Assembly: GCA_030789695.1 (NCBI GenBank)
Contig: CM061142.1
Coordinates: 566,113,281-566,177,280, forward strand
Origin: Scilla litardierei
Taxonomy: Eukaryota; Streptophyta; Magnoliopsida; Asparagales; Asparagaceae
Length of the DNA stretch: 64,000 nucleotides
Reading direction: 5' to 3'
Shown here: positions 35,261 to 46,555 of the stretch, piece after piece
How positions within the stretch are numbered: the stretch's first letter is position 1
Layout: every line of letters begins with the position of its first letter
Position numbers and translations under genes: made by a program
Notes under the pieces: generated by a model
What the model saw: the letters and a program-made list of their open reading frames with translations, nothing else
Databases searched by the model: none
Told to the model about the DNA's origin: nothing

Positions 35261-35340
35261 CTGCAAGAACAAACATTGCATAAAGATATTGGTAGACTAG
35301 GACCTATAACCAATCAAAATAGAAATGAACAAACTAGTAC

Positions 35341-35424
35341 CTGTAATAGGACATTAAAAGAATGTGGATGTGTCTGAGATACTAATTTTAAGAACCCCAC
35401 CCACAACTTCGGCATCTTCCATAC
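35341..35424 (-). CDS. Symplekin exon (MPKLWVGFL)
   Basis: An 84-nt, phase-0 exon of 28 codons: VWKMPKLWVGFLKLVSQ, then THPHSFNVLLQ. The Pro-Lys-Leu-Trp-x-Gly-Phe block followed by PHSF.VLLQ is diagnostic of symplekin. The acceptor CTCATACAG and donor ACAG/GTACTA are canonical. It joins in frame to the exons on both sides. Confidence 0.92.
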
Positions 35425-36200
35425 CTGTATGAGAAAAGAAGAGAAAGAAATAGATTCCAGACAATAACTTTAAACCTGATGAACAGACAGTAGTTAAAGA
35501 AGAAAGAAAGAGAGAATAAAAGAAAGTCATAGCATTTCATAACCATAAACAGCATGCTCACTTAAACTCATAAAACATTCTGTAAACATATTCCGCACAT
35601 CAAACAATGGATTTAGGACTGCCTTTTTTCATGATTTCCTCTGTAGGCCCTTAGAAATCAGTTGCCCTAAGGCCACTTGCTGCCCTTAGAAACCAGTGAC
35701 CATCAGTCCATACTATAGTCATTCATGTTACAGCAAGCCAGAGCATTACCATTTGGAATTGTAAAATGTCTTTCCTGATGACCTGAAGTTCATAGGGATG
35801 TTAGAAGTTGGACCCTCGAGGTTAACATGTGATGTACAGCTGTTCGGTTGAAAAAGTAAATGGACATATGGCTTTTGCTTAAGTTCGGTTGGCTGAATGG
35901 CAGCTAACTGCTAGGTGCCAGGGCCAACGCCCAGAGGCTCCTGGTGCCATCTTCTCAAGACTACAGCTTGTTAATCAAAAGCCCAACGCTGAATTATATA
36001 ACTTTGCTCAAAACTTTTTAAGACCTCAGTTAATGCATTACATCCGTCATTGGTGGCAGCAGCGACAATGTTTTACACCGAGCAGCAAATGCAAGAGGCT
36101 ATCAAGAGACAACAAGTGACCATATCTGGCAACAACACTATGCCCGGAAATAGTACTTGGTAATTAATTTCTGACCTTTTTATAACTTGTCATTTTATTT
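35425..36200 (-). other. Symplekin intron (right-hand 4.8-kb intron), first part
   Basis: No gene seen. Part of the intron 35425-40229, which also holds the hAT MITE and the LTR relic. Confidence 0.6.
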
Positions 36201-36208
36201 TCCTCGGG

Positions 36209-36846
36209 TATGGGTGGCAATTCAGCCAGGCCCGATTTTCTTAAAGAACCGGGCCAACCTGTTCCGATAAGACTTTGGGCCATTTCCGTGCGGCTAGGGC
36301 ATGGTCCGATAAAAATTCGGGCCGTCCGGCCCGATCCAATAGGTTTGAAGAATTATTAGGCTCTATTGTTTATTAGATTTCTACACCCTCCTAGGTTAAT
36401 GATGTATCATTAAATGCTACTAGAATTTAATTTAGAATGCGAACTAAAGGCAAATTCTAGAGCAAATATATAGTTTAGCGCCTGCGATTTTTTCTCGAAG
36501 AAAAATCTCGAGTGATGAATTTTCAGAATGTGAACTCAAGCAATCCACAAGATGTCCATCTAGCTTATTTTTACCTACAAGTTTGAATCGACCTACTTTG
36601 TTTTGTGATAATTGTAGGTTCAAAGATAGGTTATGATTGAGCTACTTTGTTCTGTGAATCAAACAATTTTGTTTGAATTGAGCAAACTCAAAAGGATTCA
36701 GTGCCGTACCACTCAATGTGCCGAATAGCTTGGCATGTACCCGACACGAAAATGAACCAGGCTGGGCCGGCCCGATAAGGATTTCGGGCCAAAATTGCCG
36801 GCCCATGCATGGTCTTATCGTGCTAGGCCGAAAATTGCCACCCCTA
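36209..36846. mobile_element. Non-autonomous hAT element (638 bp)
   Basis: Ends TATGGGTGGCAATTCAGCC and GGCCGAAAATTGCCACCCCTA are inverted repeats, and the subterminal regions are rich in CGGGCC/GGCCCG words. Flanks TCCTCGGG (36201-36208) and TCCTCTGG (36847-36854) are a 7/8 target duplication. No coding. It shares the TAGGGGTGGCAAT-type terminus with the 156-bp MITE at 26231 but not the interior. Confidence 0.92.
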
Positions 36847-36947
36847 TCCTCTGGTAATAAGCGGATATAGTATTTGGAAAGGCAGAAATACGGGCGATCT
36901 TATGACTATGTAGTAAATTTGATAATTTTCATTCTTTCAACCTTAAC

Positions 36948-37424
36948 TGATAGGGATCCAATTTGAATTTCAGATGGTCTTTTTAGTTTATATTTTAGAT
37001 AGAGATAGAGTTTGAATCAATTGAATATTCTATATTTATTTTGACTTTTTAGATTATTTTATTTAGGATAGAGTTTAATTTTATATTTTGGGTCTTTTAG
37101 TTATTTTATAGTTTTTATCCACATTGGATGTAAATTTTGAAAGTCAAGTTGTCAGCTTATATAAAGGCTATAAACTTTTTATTTCTACCAATGAAGAATA
37201 GAATAAAAATTTTGCTATAAACTTTCAGTTTCTTAAAAATTTAAATCTTTTGCATTGGAGTCCAAGAGTGAGCAAGGCCAGAGGTCCAAAAAATCTCGGC
37301 ATGTAAGGCGTGCGAGTTGATGATTGTTCGATCTCTAAGGTGGAAAGCCCGAAAAGTTATCAAATTCCTAATTTTCATCTTCCTCAAATCTTCACCACAT
37401 CATTCATGCTTCTGTCTTGCGTCA
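36948..37424 (+). repeat. Probable LTR with primer-binding site after it
   Basis: TGATAGGGATCC at the left and TTGCGTCA at the right, with a TATA-like CTTATATAAAGGC at about 37157. GTATCAGAGC at 37431-37440 is the core of the initiator Met-tRNA primer-binding site, so this looks like a 5' LTR in plus orientation. No matching 3' LTR was found. Confidence 0.55.
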
Positions 37425-38775
37425 AACTTAGTATCAGAGCAAAAACCCGATTTCAAAAAAAATTAAAAATTGAGATAAAAAGGGATAAAACAAGATAAAA
37501 ATTGGAAAAAAGGATAACAAAAGAGGTATAAAAATTCAAAAAAGGAAAAAGAAAATTTTTTTGAAAGAAAAAAGGGAAGAAAATGAAAAAGAAAAGAACC
37601 CAAACCCCAACTCTAGAACCACCACCATGTCCACCGCTACCCCGGCTACTCCTGGACCAAGCCACCGCTACCCCGGCTACACCCGAACCAAGCCACTGCC
37701 ACCAACAGCATTCATGGGACCCACTGCCACCATCTTAATGCTCAAACGCCTCTGTCACCATCTTCTGTCGCCCATCATTATTACACTGAGTTTTATTAAT
37801 GCTGCAGCTGCCGCTCAGTAGCCCCTATCAAGCCCTCCATCATGTGCATCACATCAAGGCAAAAGCACAACCGGAGTCGACAAAGAATGCCGATGAATTT
37901 GACCGGAAAATCCATCGTCGCTAACCTGCTACAGTAACAGCTCTGACAAGCCATTTTTTGTTGTCGAGCCGTGCCAATGCACCGAGTCGATCCCTTGTGT
38001 ATCGGCTCAGCTGAGAAGATATTGTTCATCGGCTTAACCAAGTTGATCAACGCGAAGCCGAGCCGACCTAAACAACATTGAGCCGACCCAAGCCGATACT
38101 GTTCATCAGCTCGGATCGTAGCCAACCCAAGTCAATGAGCCGACCCGGAGCCGGCACGAGTCGAGCCGGTTTGACTAGTCAACCGCTCAACCCAACAATT
38201 GATCGAGCCACTAATTGTATAGTCTGACTTGGTAACTTTGATGTATTTTTGCATATTTTTGCTGGAATATTGCACCATTCTACTATTTTAAAGATTCCAA
38301 AACCATTTTAGTCCAAATTCATTTCGTATGAGCCAGCTGTAAATCAACTCAAGCAATTACGCATAGATACATTCACTACACCTGTTCATATTTCGTGCAA
38401 AAAGATTTTGAGGAATGATTAAATAAGTTTATGCAATTTAAAGTCCCACTGATACTGATGAAATTTATGTGAATCTAATGCTTATGTCAATAACATTCGA
38501 AGTTGATTCCGATGTATCAAAAAAAATAACATTCGAAGTCTGCCTACAATACATGAAAATAAGAAAGATGGGTGAAGAATCAGTATTTTTCATACCTACA
38601 TCAAGGTACTTGATGAGACTACATTCTATAAAAAATGGCAAATCAGGAATTTTTTGTCTTCAGAGCGTTTTCATAATTTTCATTTTTTGGGGGTCTTTGT
38701 ATTTTTCAGCATTAGAGTTATTTCTGCAATTTTGTATTTTCAGTTTATTGTTTATATTGGGCCAGGGGGATTAAA
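37425..38775 (+). mobile_element. LTR-retrotransposon interior relic
   Basis: Follows the presumed LTR and PBS. A purine-rich leader, then a short Thr/Pro-rich start (TATPATPGPSHRYPGYT from about 37636), then a GAGCCGA-rich tract in which GCCGATACTGTTCATC recurs with variations (about 37975-38130). A polypurine-like GGGCCAGGGGGATTAAAAA occurs near 38759. No RT, integrase or protease seen. Confidence 0.4.
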
Positions 38776-40229
38776 AAGGGGTGTCGAATATTGAGAGAAA
38801 TCTTGTGTGTGGTTGATAAAAATCCCTCGTTTATTGGAGAGGGCGGCCCCCTCTCGAATCGATAGCTTGGGAGAGAGTTTCATCTCAAAAGAACGAAAGA
38901 CTGCGACATGAAACTAGCTTGGAATGTATTTGTAATAGTAATATACTACATCGATCTATGAGTTTCATCCCCTTGGACATCATGTGAGATTCAGCTTTAC
39001 TTGTAGATTAGTGAGACTGATATCTTGATATTGTCCCTTAGGTTTTACATGGAGATCTAGGGGGGATCTTATTGATTCGAAGTTGGACATCATGTAAGAT
39101 CCCCCTGACATATGACAAGGGCAGTGTAATCAACTATTACAACCATTGATTCCCCTTGATAATGGTAAGTGGTTATATTTATTTCTTAATATGTGATTAT
39201 TCATATTATTTATAACCACAACCATTGTTAGGATATGGATTTTATATGACGTTATACATGATATTGTGCAATACACACTATGCATGTCACCACTATATAT
39301 ATGCCGCTACACTTGATACAATCCATTATAAATGTTCACATTATGCCGTCACTGCGCACTTTTATATTATACATGATGTTATTCTTGCACATACATGTTT
39401 CACATGTTTATTTTATATGCAATTCTCACTATTTTATTTATGGACCTATATAAGGCCCATTTACTGATGAATATTCTCTATTTATTTTCTTCGAGAAGTA
39501 TTCATCAGGTGATCGTTTGGAGGATATTCATCGGGCAATTTCATTAGCATATTTCAGTGAGCTTGGATTCCTCTGTGCCTTCTTACTCGCTCTTCGATAT
39601 GTCAGTTTTATAATTTTACATTTCCTACCTGATTATATTTGCATCATATCTGTTACCTATTTCCTTATCCATTATCTGCTTAGTCATTTGTGATATCCGT
39701 TGTTTTGAAAATTATATAGGCCACCTCGCTATTGTTCATTACTAGTTAAAACTGATAGTTTTTTCTCGAGTTTTGTGGAATAAGCATACGATCTCATCAA
39801 CAAGGCTGAAAAGATGGAATTCTTAGTAAGCTTAAATGTGCATAGGCTTGTCACCCGTTGTTTCCCCTAGAATTTTGGGAAGCGGGATGTGACACTTTCA
39901 CTCATAATCATTTGTTCCCACACCATCGCCTTACCATCTATCACCATAGAAGAATATGGATTGGTTAGCTTTCTATCTATAATAGCACTAAATTCCCTGG
40001 GAAGAAACACTAGCTTGGCTTACTTTTTTTATTATTTAAAAAGATTTTCAGTTTCAATGCCATAATTTTCATGCCATTAACAAGGGAAAACTACATAGAA
40101 ATTATAGAAGAGGGGGGAAACGGAAAATACATCGTGATGGCAATTATTTACGCTTGTGTTTGTCAAGTTACATGCATGAATCTAGAAGACTAGGAAATGA
40201 AACACATGATGCACGATTAGACTTGGTAC
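38776..40229 (-). other. Symplekin intron, remaining part
   Basis: AT-rich sequence without a supported gene. The words GATCTAGGGGGGATCTTATTG and TGTAAGATCCCCCTGAC (about 39054-39116) form a loose inverted repeat. Confidence 0.5.
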
Positions 40230-40274
40230 CTGTTTATTCACAAGTTTGGAGAGTATTCCCATGACAAAATCAAC
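40230..40274 (-). CDS. Symplekin exon (VDFVMGILSKLVNKQ)
   Basis: A 45-nt, phase-0 exon encoding VDFVMGILSKLVNKQ, which precedes the VWK.PKLW block in symplekin. The acceptor TTTTTGCAG and donor AACAG/GTACCA are canonical. It joins in frame to 35424 across a 4805-bp intron. The next exon upstream was not found by eye up to the copia LTR at 48886, so the gene either continues beyond other insertions or is only a 3' fragment. Confidence 0.85.
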
Positions 40275-42806
40275 CTGCAAAAAGACAATGCAGTTAAAGA
40301 AAACACTGTCGGAAGAGCATGTTCCACATAGTGAAAATTAAAGCATGGCGTCTTCATCCATCTGTATTTTTTTCCTTTCAGAATAAAGAAAAGCATAATA
40401 GCCACGAGAATCAAGAAAAGGCACCCTAAGAGCTGCCCAACCTTGAAAATGTAGGATACAATTCTCTCTCTGTGTGTGTGCATTCCTTCTGTTTTCCATT
40501 GGAGGGGACTAGCAGCATACAGGCTCGAGATAATTCACCGTTATAAACCTCGATTTTAGAAAACATGGGATGTGTAGTGTGCGGATGCTTTCCACATGCT
40601 TGTGTCATAAATACATTGAATCAGTTTCATGAGTGCACCCCCCCCACCCCGCGCGGCGCATGCGCACGCGCGTGCGAGATTAACCAGCATACAATGGATA
40701 CAATTTTTGCTCTTATATTTTCAATTGGAAAGCACATGTTAGATCATCAAATTTTCTAATTCGCGCTTTAGTTGTAATTTATGATATTTCGTGACAAAAA
40801 CCAAAAAAAATCAAGAATTTTCGACCCACTCGTCAACATCTTACAAAATGAACAGCTGATAGAATTCGGTTCTAACTTCTTAGGAAGTAAAACCAACAAC
40901 ATTGATCTAAATAGTGATAAACTCTTGTATATTACAACTTAGAGGATTTAGAATGATTAAGATTGTATGTTTGAGCAATTTAGAATTAAAATATGAAATT
41001 TTAGGTTATTGATGCACGAGCATATAATCTGATAAACATTTGGATTTTTGTTTTATGCATTTAAATGGCATGTACCTTTCAACTATAGGATGCAAGCTCA
41101 ATTCGTAATGAGTTGAGGTGCTTTCATGCTCAAGATTCCACCTCAAATTGCAACAGCTATCTTCAAATTTGGAAACCGAACAATTGATCTGGATCAACAT
41201 AGTGTGACACCCTTAGATACCAAAGTTTGGTGAAGATTTTAAGGCTTTTGCCATTAAGAACTGATCATTCAATGCTGATTGATGCACACATAAAACGATC
41301 ACAAGAACATATCAAGCAAGTTTAAATTTACAAATCTTCCCTTCGAGCCGCAAAATATTTGCTTTTCGGTCAATAGCATTCAACCTTAACCTATATATCA
41401 GATCCTACTCCCTCGGAATATGTGTTTAGGATTGCTATCAGGAATTCAACAATTTCAAATTGGAAGTATTGGGACTTTTTGTATTGAAAACATAAAAAAG
41501 CAAATCAAGCTGCTTATAAATAATCAAAAATTTTAGCAGCAATCTTGATGTGTGCTTGTTGACAAGTATTAGAATAGGATAAAATTGAAAAGTGGCCCAG
41601 AATTAATTTCTTTTAATTTTTCAAATATAGGACCCCTATTATTCACAACACCTCAACCTCAAGATGGGAGACTTGAGTTTGAATAATCAGATTTTTCAAA
41701 GACGGGACTGGATCATAATTCATATTGATTCGAATCTACGCTAGGTCATTATAGATGAACAAGACAAACATGATGAAACATGTAAATGGGGAGGGTTTCA
41801 TGACAGATGGTCATTAGATCATTATAGATGGACATGATGAAAACTGTAAACCAATAAGATTACAAAGCAGATTGATTTAGCTTAGTAATCAAATGGCTTT
41901 GATATCATGTTAGAATTAGACAAGACGGAATTGGGCCCATAATTAATGATTTTGATGAATTGACAAACTAGTAATTGCTGTCATATCTAACCTAAACACT
42001 TAGCCAAGGGGTAGATGTTCAATTCCTAATTTATAGACATCTTTCAATTTCTACAATGTGGAACCTATTATTCTCAACAATAAGAAACATAGTTTTGATT
42101 AGGATTCTATGAAATCGGGTAACTAATGCCACGCATTCCTTACTAATCAAAGCATATTGTTTTTAAAAATACTAAGGTTTTAAATAGTGACAACGGTAAT
42201 GGTATTGACCAAAGATCTATATAGTAATTGTGATGGCAATTTCGGTCACTTCTACAGAACTTTTTTTAAAACGAAGTTTTAAGATAATTTGCAATGTTTT
42301 GCATATGTTCAGGAATAACAGCTGGAAATTTAACTGTGTTTTCGTGAAATATTGGCTGACATGGTAGTTGGTGCTCTATGTGCAGGTAGGTTGAATTATA
42401 GCAAGAAAAGCATAGGATTTTCCCATGAATTCACTACAATGCATGATGGAGAAAAGGAAGATAGTTGTTGGACCAAACATAATATATGAGACAGAGGGGG
42501 TCAGCTGCAATTCTGGCGTCTGAAAACAAAGATTTGGGTCAGGATGTTTTGTATACAATGATACTAGATATCAGGATGCTATCATCTTGGATACCGTAAA
42601 ATTGAATATGATCTTCCAGGCGCATATCCAAATCAGAGATGGTAGAATCCTTGTTAAACACATTGCAATAATACAATGTTCTTCTTACAATTATATAACA
42701 TTATTTTACATTAACAGAATAGCATATGAATGTTACTTTCTTATTTTCAAGCATCCTAACAATTTTCAACACTCCCAATACATTTAGGGTTTTAACAAAT
42801 GAGGGT
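40275..42806. other. No gene seen; LTR-like fragments
   Basis: If symplekin is complete this is its intron. GGCTTTGATATCATGTTAGA at 41891-41910 looks like a degenerate minus-strand primer-binding site and LTR end. A second piece at about 41566-41650 resembles the following LTR text (TTAGAAT..GA..AA, GGGCCC/GGCCCA, CCTATTATTC). These are probably two scraps of an old copia LTR. Confidence 0.4.
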
Positions 42807-42814
42807 GTTATTAG
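42807..42814. repeat. 8-bp target duplication, left copy
   Basis: GTTATTAG, repeated exactly at 43665-43672 around the 850-bp hAT element. Confidence 0.9.
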
Positions 42815-43664
42815 CATAGTTTTAGGTTTCGGTCAAAACCGACCGGTTTCGGCCGTTTCGGATCGGTTTCGGAGGGGACCGGTCCGAAACCACACGTTAC
42901 TTCTCGGTTTCGGCCGTATCGGCCGGGTTTCAGCCGTATCAGCCTGGGTTTCGGTCGTATCGGCCGGGGTTTCGGCCGTATTGGCCGATACCGGCCGAAA
43001 CTTGTCCGATACCGACTGAAACTTAAAAAAATGAAAACAAGAAGGATGAGGAGGAAACATCACAAAAATCCAGAAAAAGAAGAAGAAACGAAGAGATGGA
43101 CGTACCTCATGGTCGCCCGCCTCCCGTCGCATCCCCGAAGAAGCCCACCTCCTGCAATTTGAGGTCTTACATGGTAGCATATTCTAGCATTTAATTTAAA
43201 TTTTGTTTGCACGGTGCAAGTGCAATTGTCTAACACATGCTAGCATTTATTAAGAAGTTTGACCTTTTGAGTGAGCTGGCCACTAAAGGCTTTCCATTTA
43301 ATTACAAGCTTGACATTCAGCCACTAAAGGGTTTCCATTTATTTACAAAGTTATCATTTTCAGCCACCAAACCCTTCCATTTATTCAAAAGCTTGCCATT
43401 CTCATTTATTTTCAATCATGTTGATCAAAAAAATGTAATATATTTAGCATAATACTTTTAACAAAATGTGTAACTAGTAAAAAGGTATATGTGCTAATAT
43501 TTGATAATATTTGATAGTATTTAATAGAGTTTTAAGTATCTGAAACTACCGATACCGATGAAACGAAACTACCGTCCGAACCCACCGAAACGGACGATAC
43601 CGATACCGAAACCTAAATTTTGGGAAGAGCGATACCGAGACCGAATCCGAGACCTAAAACCTTG
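42815..43664. mobile_element. Non-autonomous hAT element of the same family as B and D (850 bp)
   Basis: Ends CATAGTTTTAGGTTTCGG and CCGAGACCTAAAACCTTG are inverted repeats matching the ends of the large hAT copies, and the 8-bp duplication is perfect. The left subterminal part (42830-43020) is a tandem array of about 18-20-bp GGTTTCGGCCGTATCGGCC units; the right part carries CCGATACCGAAACC repeats. No transposase. It could be mobilised by a related active transposase if one exists. Confidence 0.93.
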
Positions 43665-43672
43665 GTTATTAG

Positions 43673-44150
43673 CTGAATTTAACATTCGAAACTAGAAAAT
43701 TTAATAACTTGTAAATGTATGTGTTGGTTAATATATTGTAATTGTCAAAGTACTCTTATTCTATATTTTCTTTGTGATAATTGATCTCATGTTGCCTGAA
43801 ATGATTTTACTTTAAGGAGCCCCCATGGATTTCAATATGCATAGTTTTAATTTGTAATTTCTGTCATTTAGACCAACCACCATCCCCCACAAAAAAAATC
43901 ACATGCCATCATTTAATCTGAATTGCCATCATGTGAACCCTTTATTGGGAAAATAAAAAATAAAATTAATGACGACGAAAGAGATGGAAAGTTAAAGTTT
44001 AGGCAGTAGTAACATATATCTAACCGGTGATGGCACCGACAAAGACGGTGGTAGTAGCATGGTCACAGCAAAATTGGTGATAGTAAAAGCAGTGATAGCC
44101 GTAACAAAAATGATGGCAATAGAGGTGGCGAGGACTGTCAGATAATATGT
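43673..44150. other. No gene seen
   Basis: AT-rich sequence, then from about 44010 a GGTGATGG/GGTGGTAG-rich simple tract resembling 48640-48860. Confidence 0.5.
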
Positions 44151-44154
44151 AATA

Positions 44155-44275
44155 TTGGGTATGATGGGGTATTATGTGTAAAACTGTAAAACATTTTCCT
44201 TATAAATAATAAGAAAGTGGAATAAAGAGATTAAGCTCACGCATTAACCCAAATCATAGTATGGTATCATAGCCA
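44155..44275 (+). repeat. Small LTR-like repeat with PBS-like site, copy 1
   Basis: ATGTAATATTGGGTATGATG to TATAAATAATAAGAAAGTGG, followed by ATGGTATCATAGCC at about 44261. That site differs at one base from the copia PBS core TGGTATCAGAGC. The same text recurs at 48508-48640. It may be an LTR remnant whose interior was overrun. Confidence 0.5.
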
Positions 44276-44458
44276 CTAATTCTAATATTAATCCTAACCA
44301 TAACCCTAATCATGTTCAAAACCTGAATCATCACTACCCAACTGCTGCCACCATCCTTTTCTCCCTTTCTCTAACACCAAATCTAATCCACAAACCCTGG
44401 TATCTCTTTTTCTCCTCTCAACATCACCACCCGCCTGCAACTAACCCTCAATAGGTAC

Positions 44459-44956
44459 CAAAGTTTTAAAACGCGAAGGCGCGACGTGAGGCGTTTTTTA
44501 GGTCCGTGAGGCGAGGCGTAAGCCTCAAGGAGTAAGGCGTAAGCCTTCTGCGTGTTGTGAGGCGTAACAATTTATAACCATATAATTATAAAATAGGGTA
44601 AGTAACATGAAAATTTAAATGTTATATCCACTTCAATCATTCCGTCAAAAATGCTGGGCACGTGGAGGCACGTGATAAGAAGCGGACGAAAATACCCTCC
44701 CTCAACAACTAATTATTCCCACGGTTCAGCACTAAAGTTCCCGTGGGAGTGGAAGCAGAGTACTTGTAAGCATGAATTTATTTCGCCTTTTACGCCTTTT
44801 TACGCCTTTAGGAGCAACGCCTTTTACGCCTCACCCTCGCCTTTTTGCGCTTCCGGTGAATGGCCGCCTCCGAAGGCACGCCTCAGGGCGCTGAGGGTGC
44901 GCCTCGCCCTGAGGCGCGCCTCAAGGCGTAAGCCTTTACAGCCTTTCAAAACTTTG
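44459..44956. mobile_element. hAT-type MITE family M, copy 1 (498 bp)
   Basis: Ends CAAAGTTTTAAAACGCG and CTTTCAAAACTTTG are inverted repeats. Flanks ATAGGTAC (44451-44458) and ATAGATAC (44957-44964) are a 7/8 duplication. The interior is full of GAGGCGTAAG/CTTACGCC and ACGCCTTTT words in both orientations. Copy 2 is at 62507-63013, nearly identical. Confidence 0.92.
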
Positions 44957-44964
44957 ATAGATAC

Positions 44965-46555
44965 CCACTTCATCGGGCTTCATCATCGCAGCAGCCCACG
45001 AACACAACACCATCATCTTCGACATCCGTCATTGATGTTGACATTGCATTCGCCTCAATCTCATGCCAACATCAACATCATTCTCTATCCTTCAACAGAT
45101 GGCACTTTCCTCTCTTATTTTCTTTTCTTTTTTTTCGCTTGCAGCTATATCTGAATCAAATCTGATTATTACCGACTAGGTCTGATCGCTCTTTAAAAAG
45201 GTGTATTTTGCGTGTTGGGTCCATATGCATATGTTTGGTTTGTCTGGATATGAATTTGATATGCTTATTTGGTCTTCTTAAGTGTAAATGTGTTTGATCT
45301 GGAGTGTTTGGTGACTTAAGTTAGACTTGTTGGTACTGGGACGATCGTTGGTTATTATGAGGCCCTACTTGCATAAGAAAATTATAAGGCTCCCTAAGGC
45401 TCCCACCCAACAGAAGAATCTAAAGTGGATATGAGCCAAATGTACAAAAGATTGTTTCTATTAAAATTAAAGACCCAAAATTTGTTGCTGATGGTTCTAA
45501 CTTTCTAAATTGAAGGAAGAGTGTTGAAACACGTGAGTAAATGAAAGAGAAAATACATTACGGATGATCCTCCCAATCGATGAGTGGGATCAGGATGTTG
45601 ATTATCATGGCGGTAAAAGCGCTAGGCATGGTGATACATGCTACCATTGTCAAGGAGTTAAGTGATGGAGCTTTATTCGAAATCTAATAATATCAATCGA
45701 GCTTATGATATCATTTAAGAGTTTTTCATACGCAATAAAGAAGCTCGACCACTGTCACATAAGGTTTAAATATTGGATATCTGGATCGTATCGGATTGTT
45801 AATTTTCATATCAAATATTGGATATCGGGTGATATATCAAGGATATACATCAATATTGGGTTGCTCATTGCTCATATCAAATCATAAATATCTATTTTTG
45901 TTCATATTACCAAAATATCATCAAAAACATAACATAAAGTTACGATAACGCATTAAATAACCGCTATCACTAACATATTATGTATACAAGTCCACAAATT
46001 AACAAAATATTAAAATTCAAAATACTGCATAAATAGAAAATGAATTAAAAGATTACCAGATAGAGTTTACCCCCCACATTATTTAACAAGCTCATTCTTC
46101 ACACATCTCTTGGTCAAATGTTTCAACATATTTCGCATCCGACGAAGAACTATTATCTGACAAAGATGAATCCAAGATCCATGAATCAGAACCTAAAGCT
46201 TCCCAATCAAGCATTTGCTTCTTCCCCTTCACATTCCTTGTTAATGATGATGCGATGGCTTTTTAAAGAAATCTTTAACCTTTTATTAGCTCTTGGCGTT
46301 AGATCAGCCCACTTATAGAACTCGAATAGATCTGAAATTTATTAATAGAAAACTAAAGTAAAAGAGAAAAATTGGCTACAATTTAAGGTGTAACCTCCCT
46401 CTCAAAACGCCGATTGATAGGAAACGTCCGCACCCTCCCGTAGAACGAAAAACTCTCTCTCCGATTTCACAAAATAATCAAATTCAACATAAACTAGGGC
46501 GGGCCGCCCTACCCCTTCTAATACAATTCCCCAATATGGGCAAATTACACATGCT
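44965..46555. other. Mostly unassigned; one coding-like minus fragment
   Basis: No complete gene. The stretch 45740-45900 has repeated ATATTGGATAT words. The minus-strand coding-like fragment at 46330-46092 is listed separately. The part just before the hAT fragment (46396-46550) is unassigned. Confidence 0.5.
46092..46330 (-). pseudogene. Unrecognised minus-strand C-terminal coding fragment
   Basis: Two coherent frames separated by one frameshift near 46213: DLFEFYKWADLTPRANKRL...IIINKECEGEEANA, then WEALGSDSWILDSSLSDNSS...FDQEMCEE and a TGA at 46092-46094. The biased composition, a basic segment followed by an acidic Ser-rich end, looks like the last exon of a protein. I do not recognise the family; it could be a host gene or a transposon protein. 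Confidence 0.4.

Noticed and set aside
38776..38900. 3' LTR partner for the LTR at 36948
   Set aside because: A polypurine-like run precedes it, but the following sequence shows no similarity to 36948-37424.
44651..45154. 167-codon frame as a host gene
   Set aside because: Most of it lies in MITE M and the same frame occurs in the other MITE copy; no protein motif seen.
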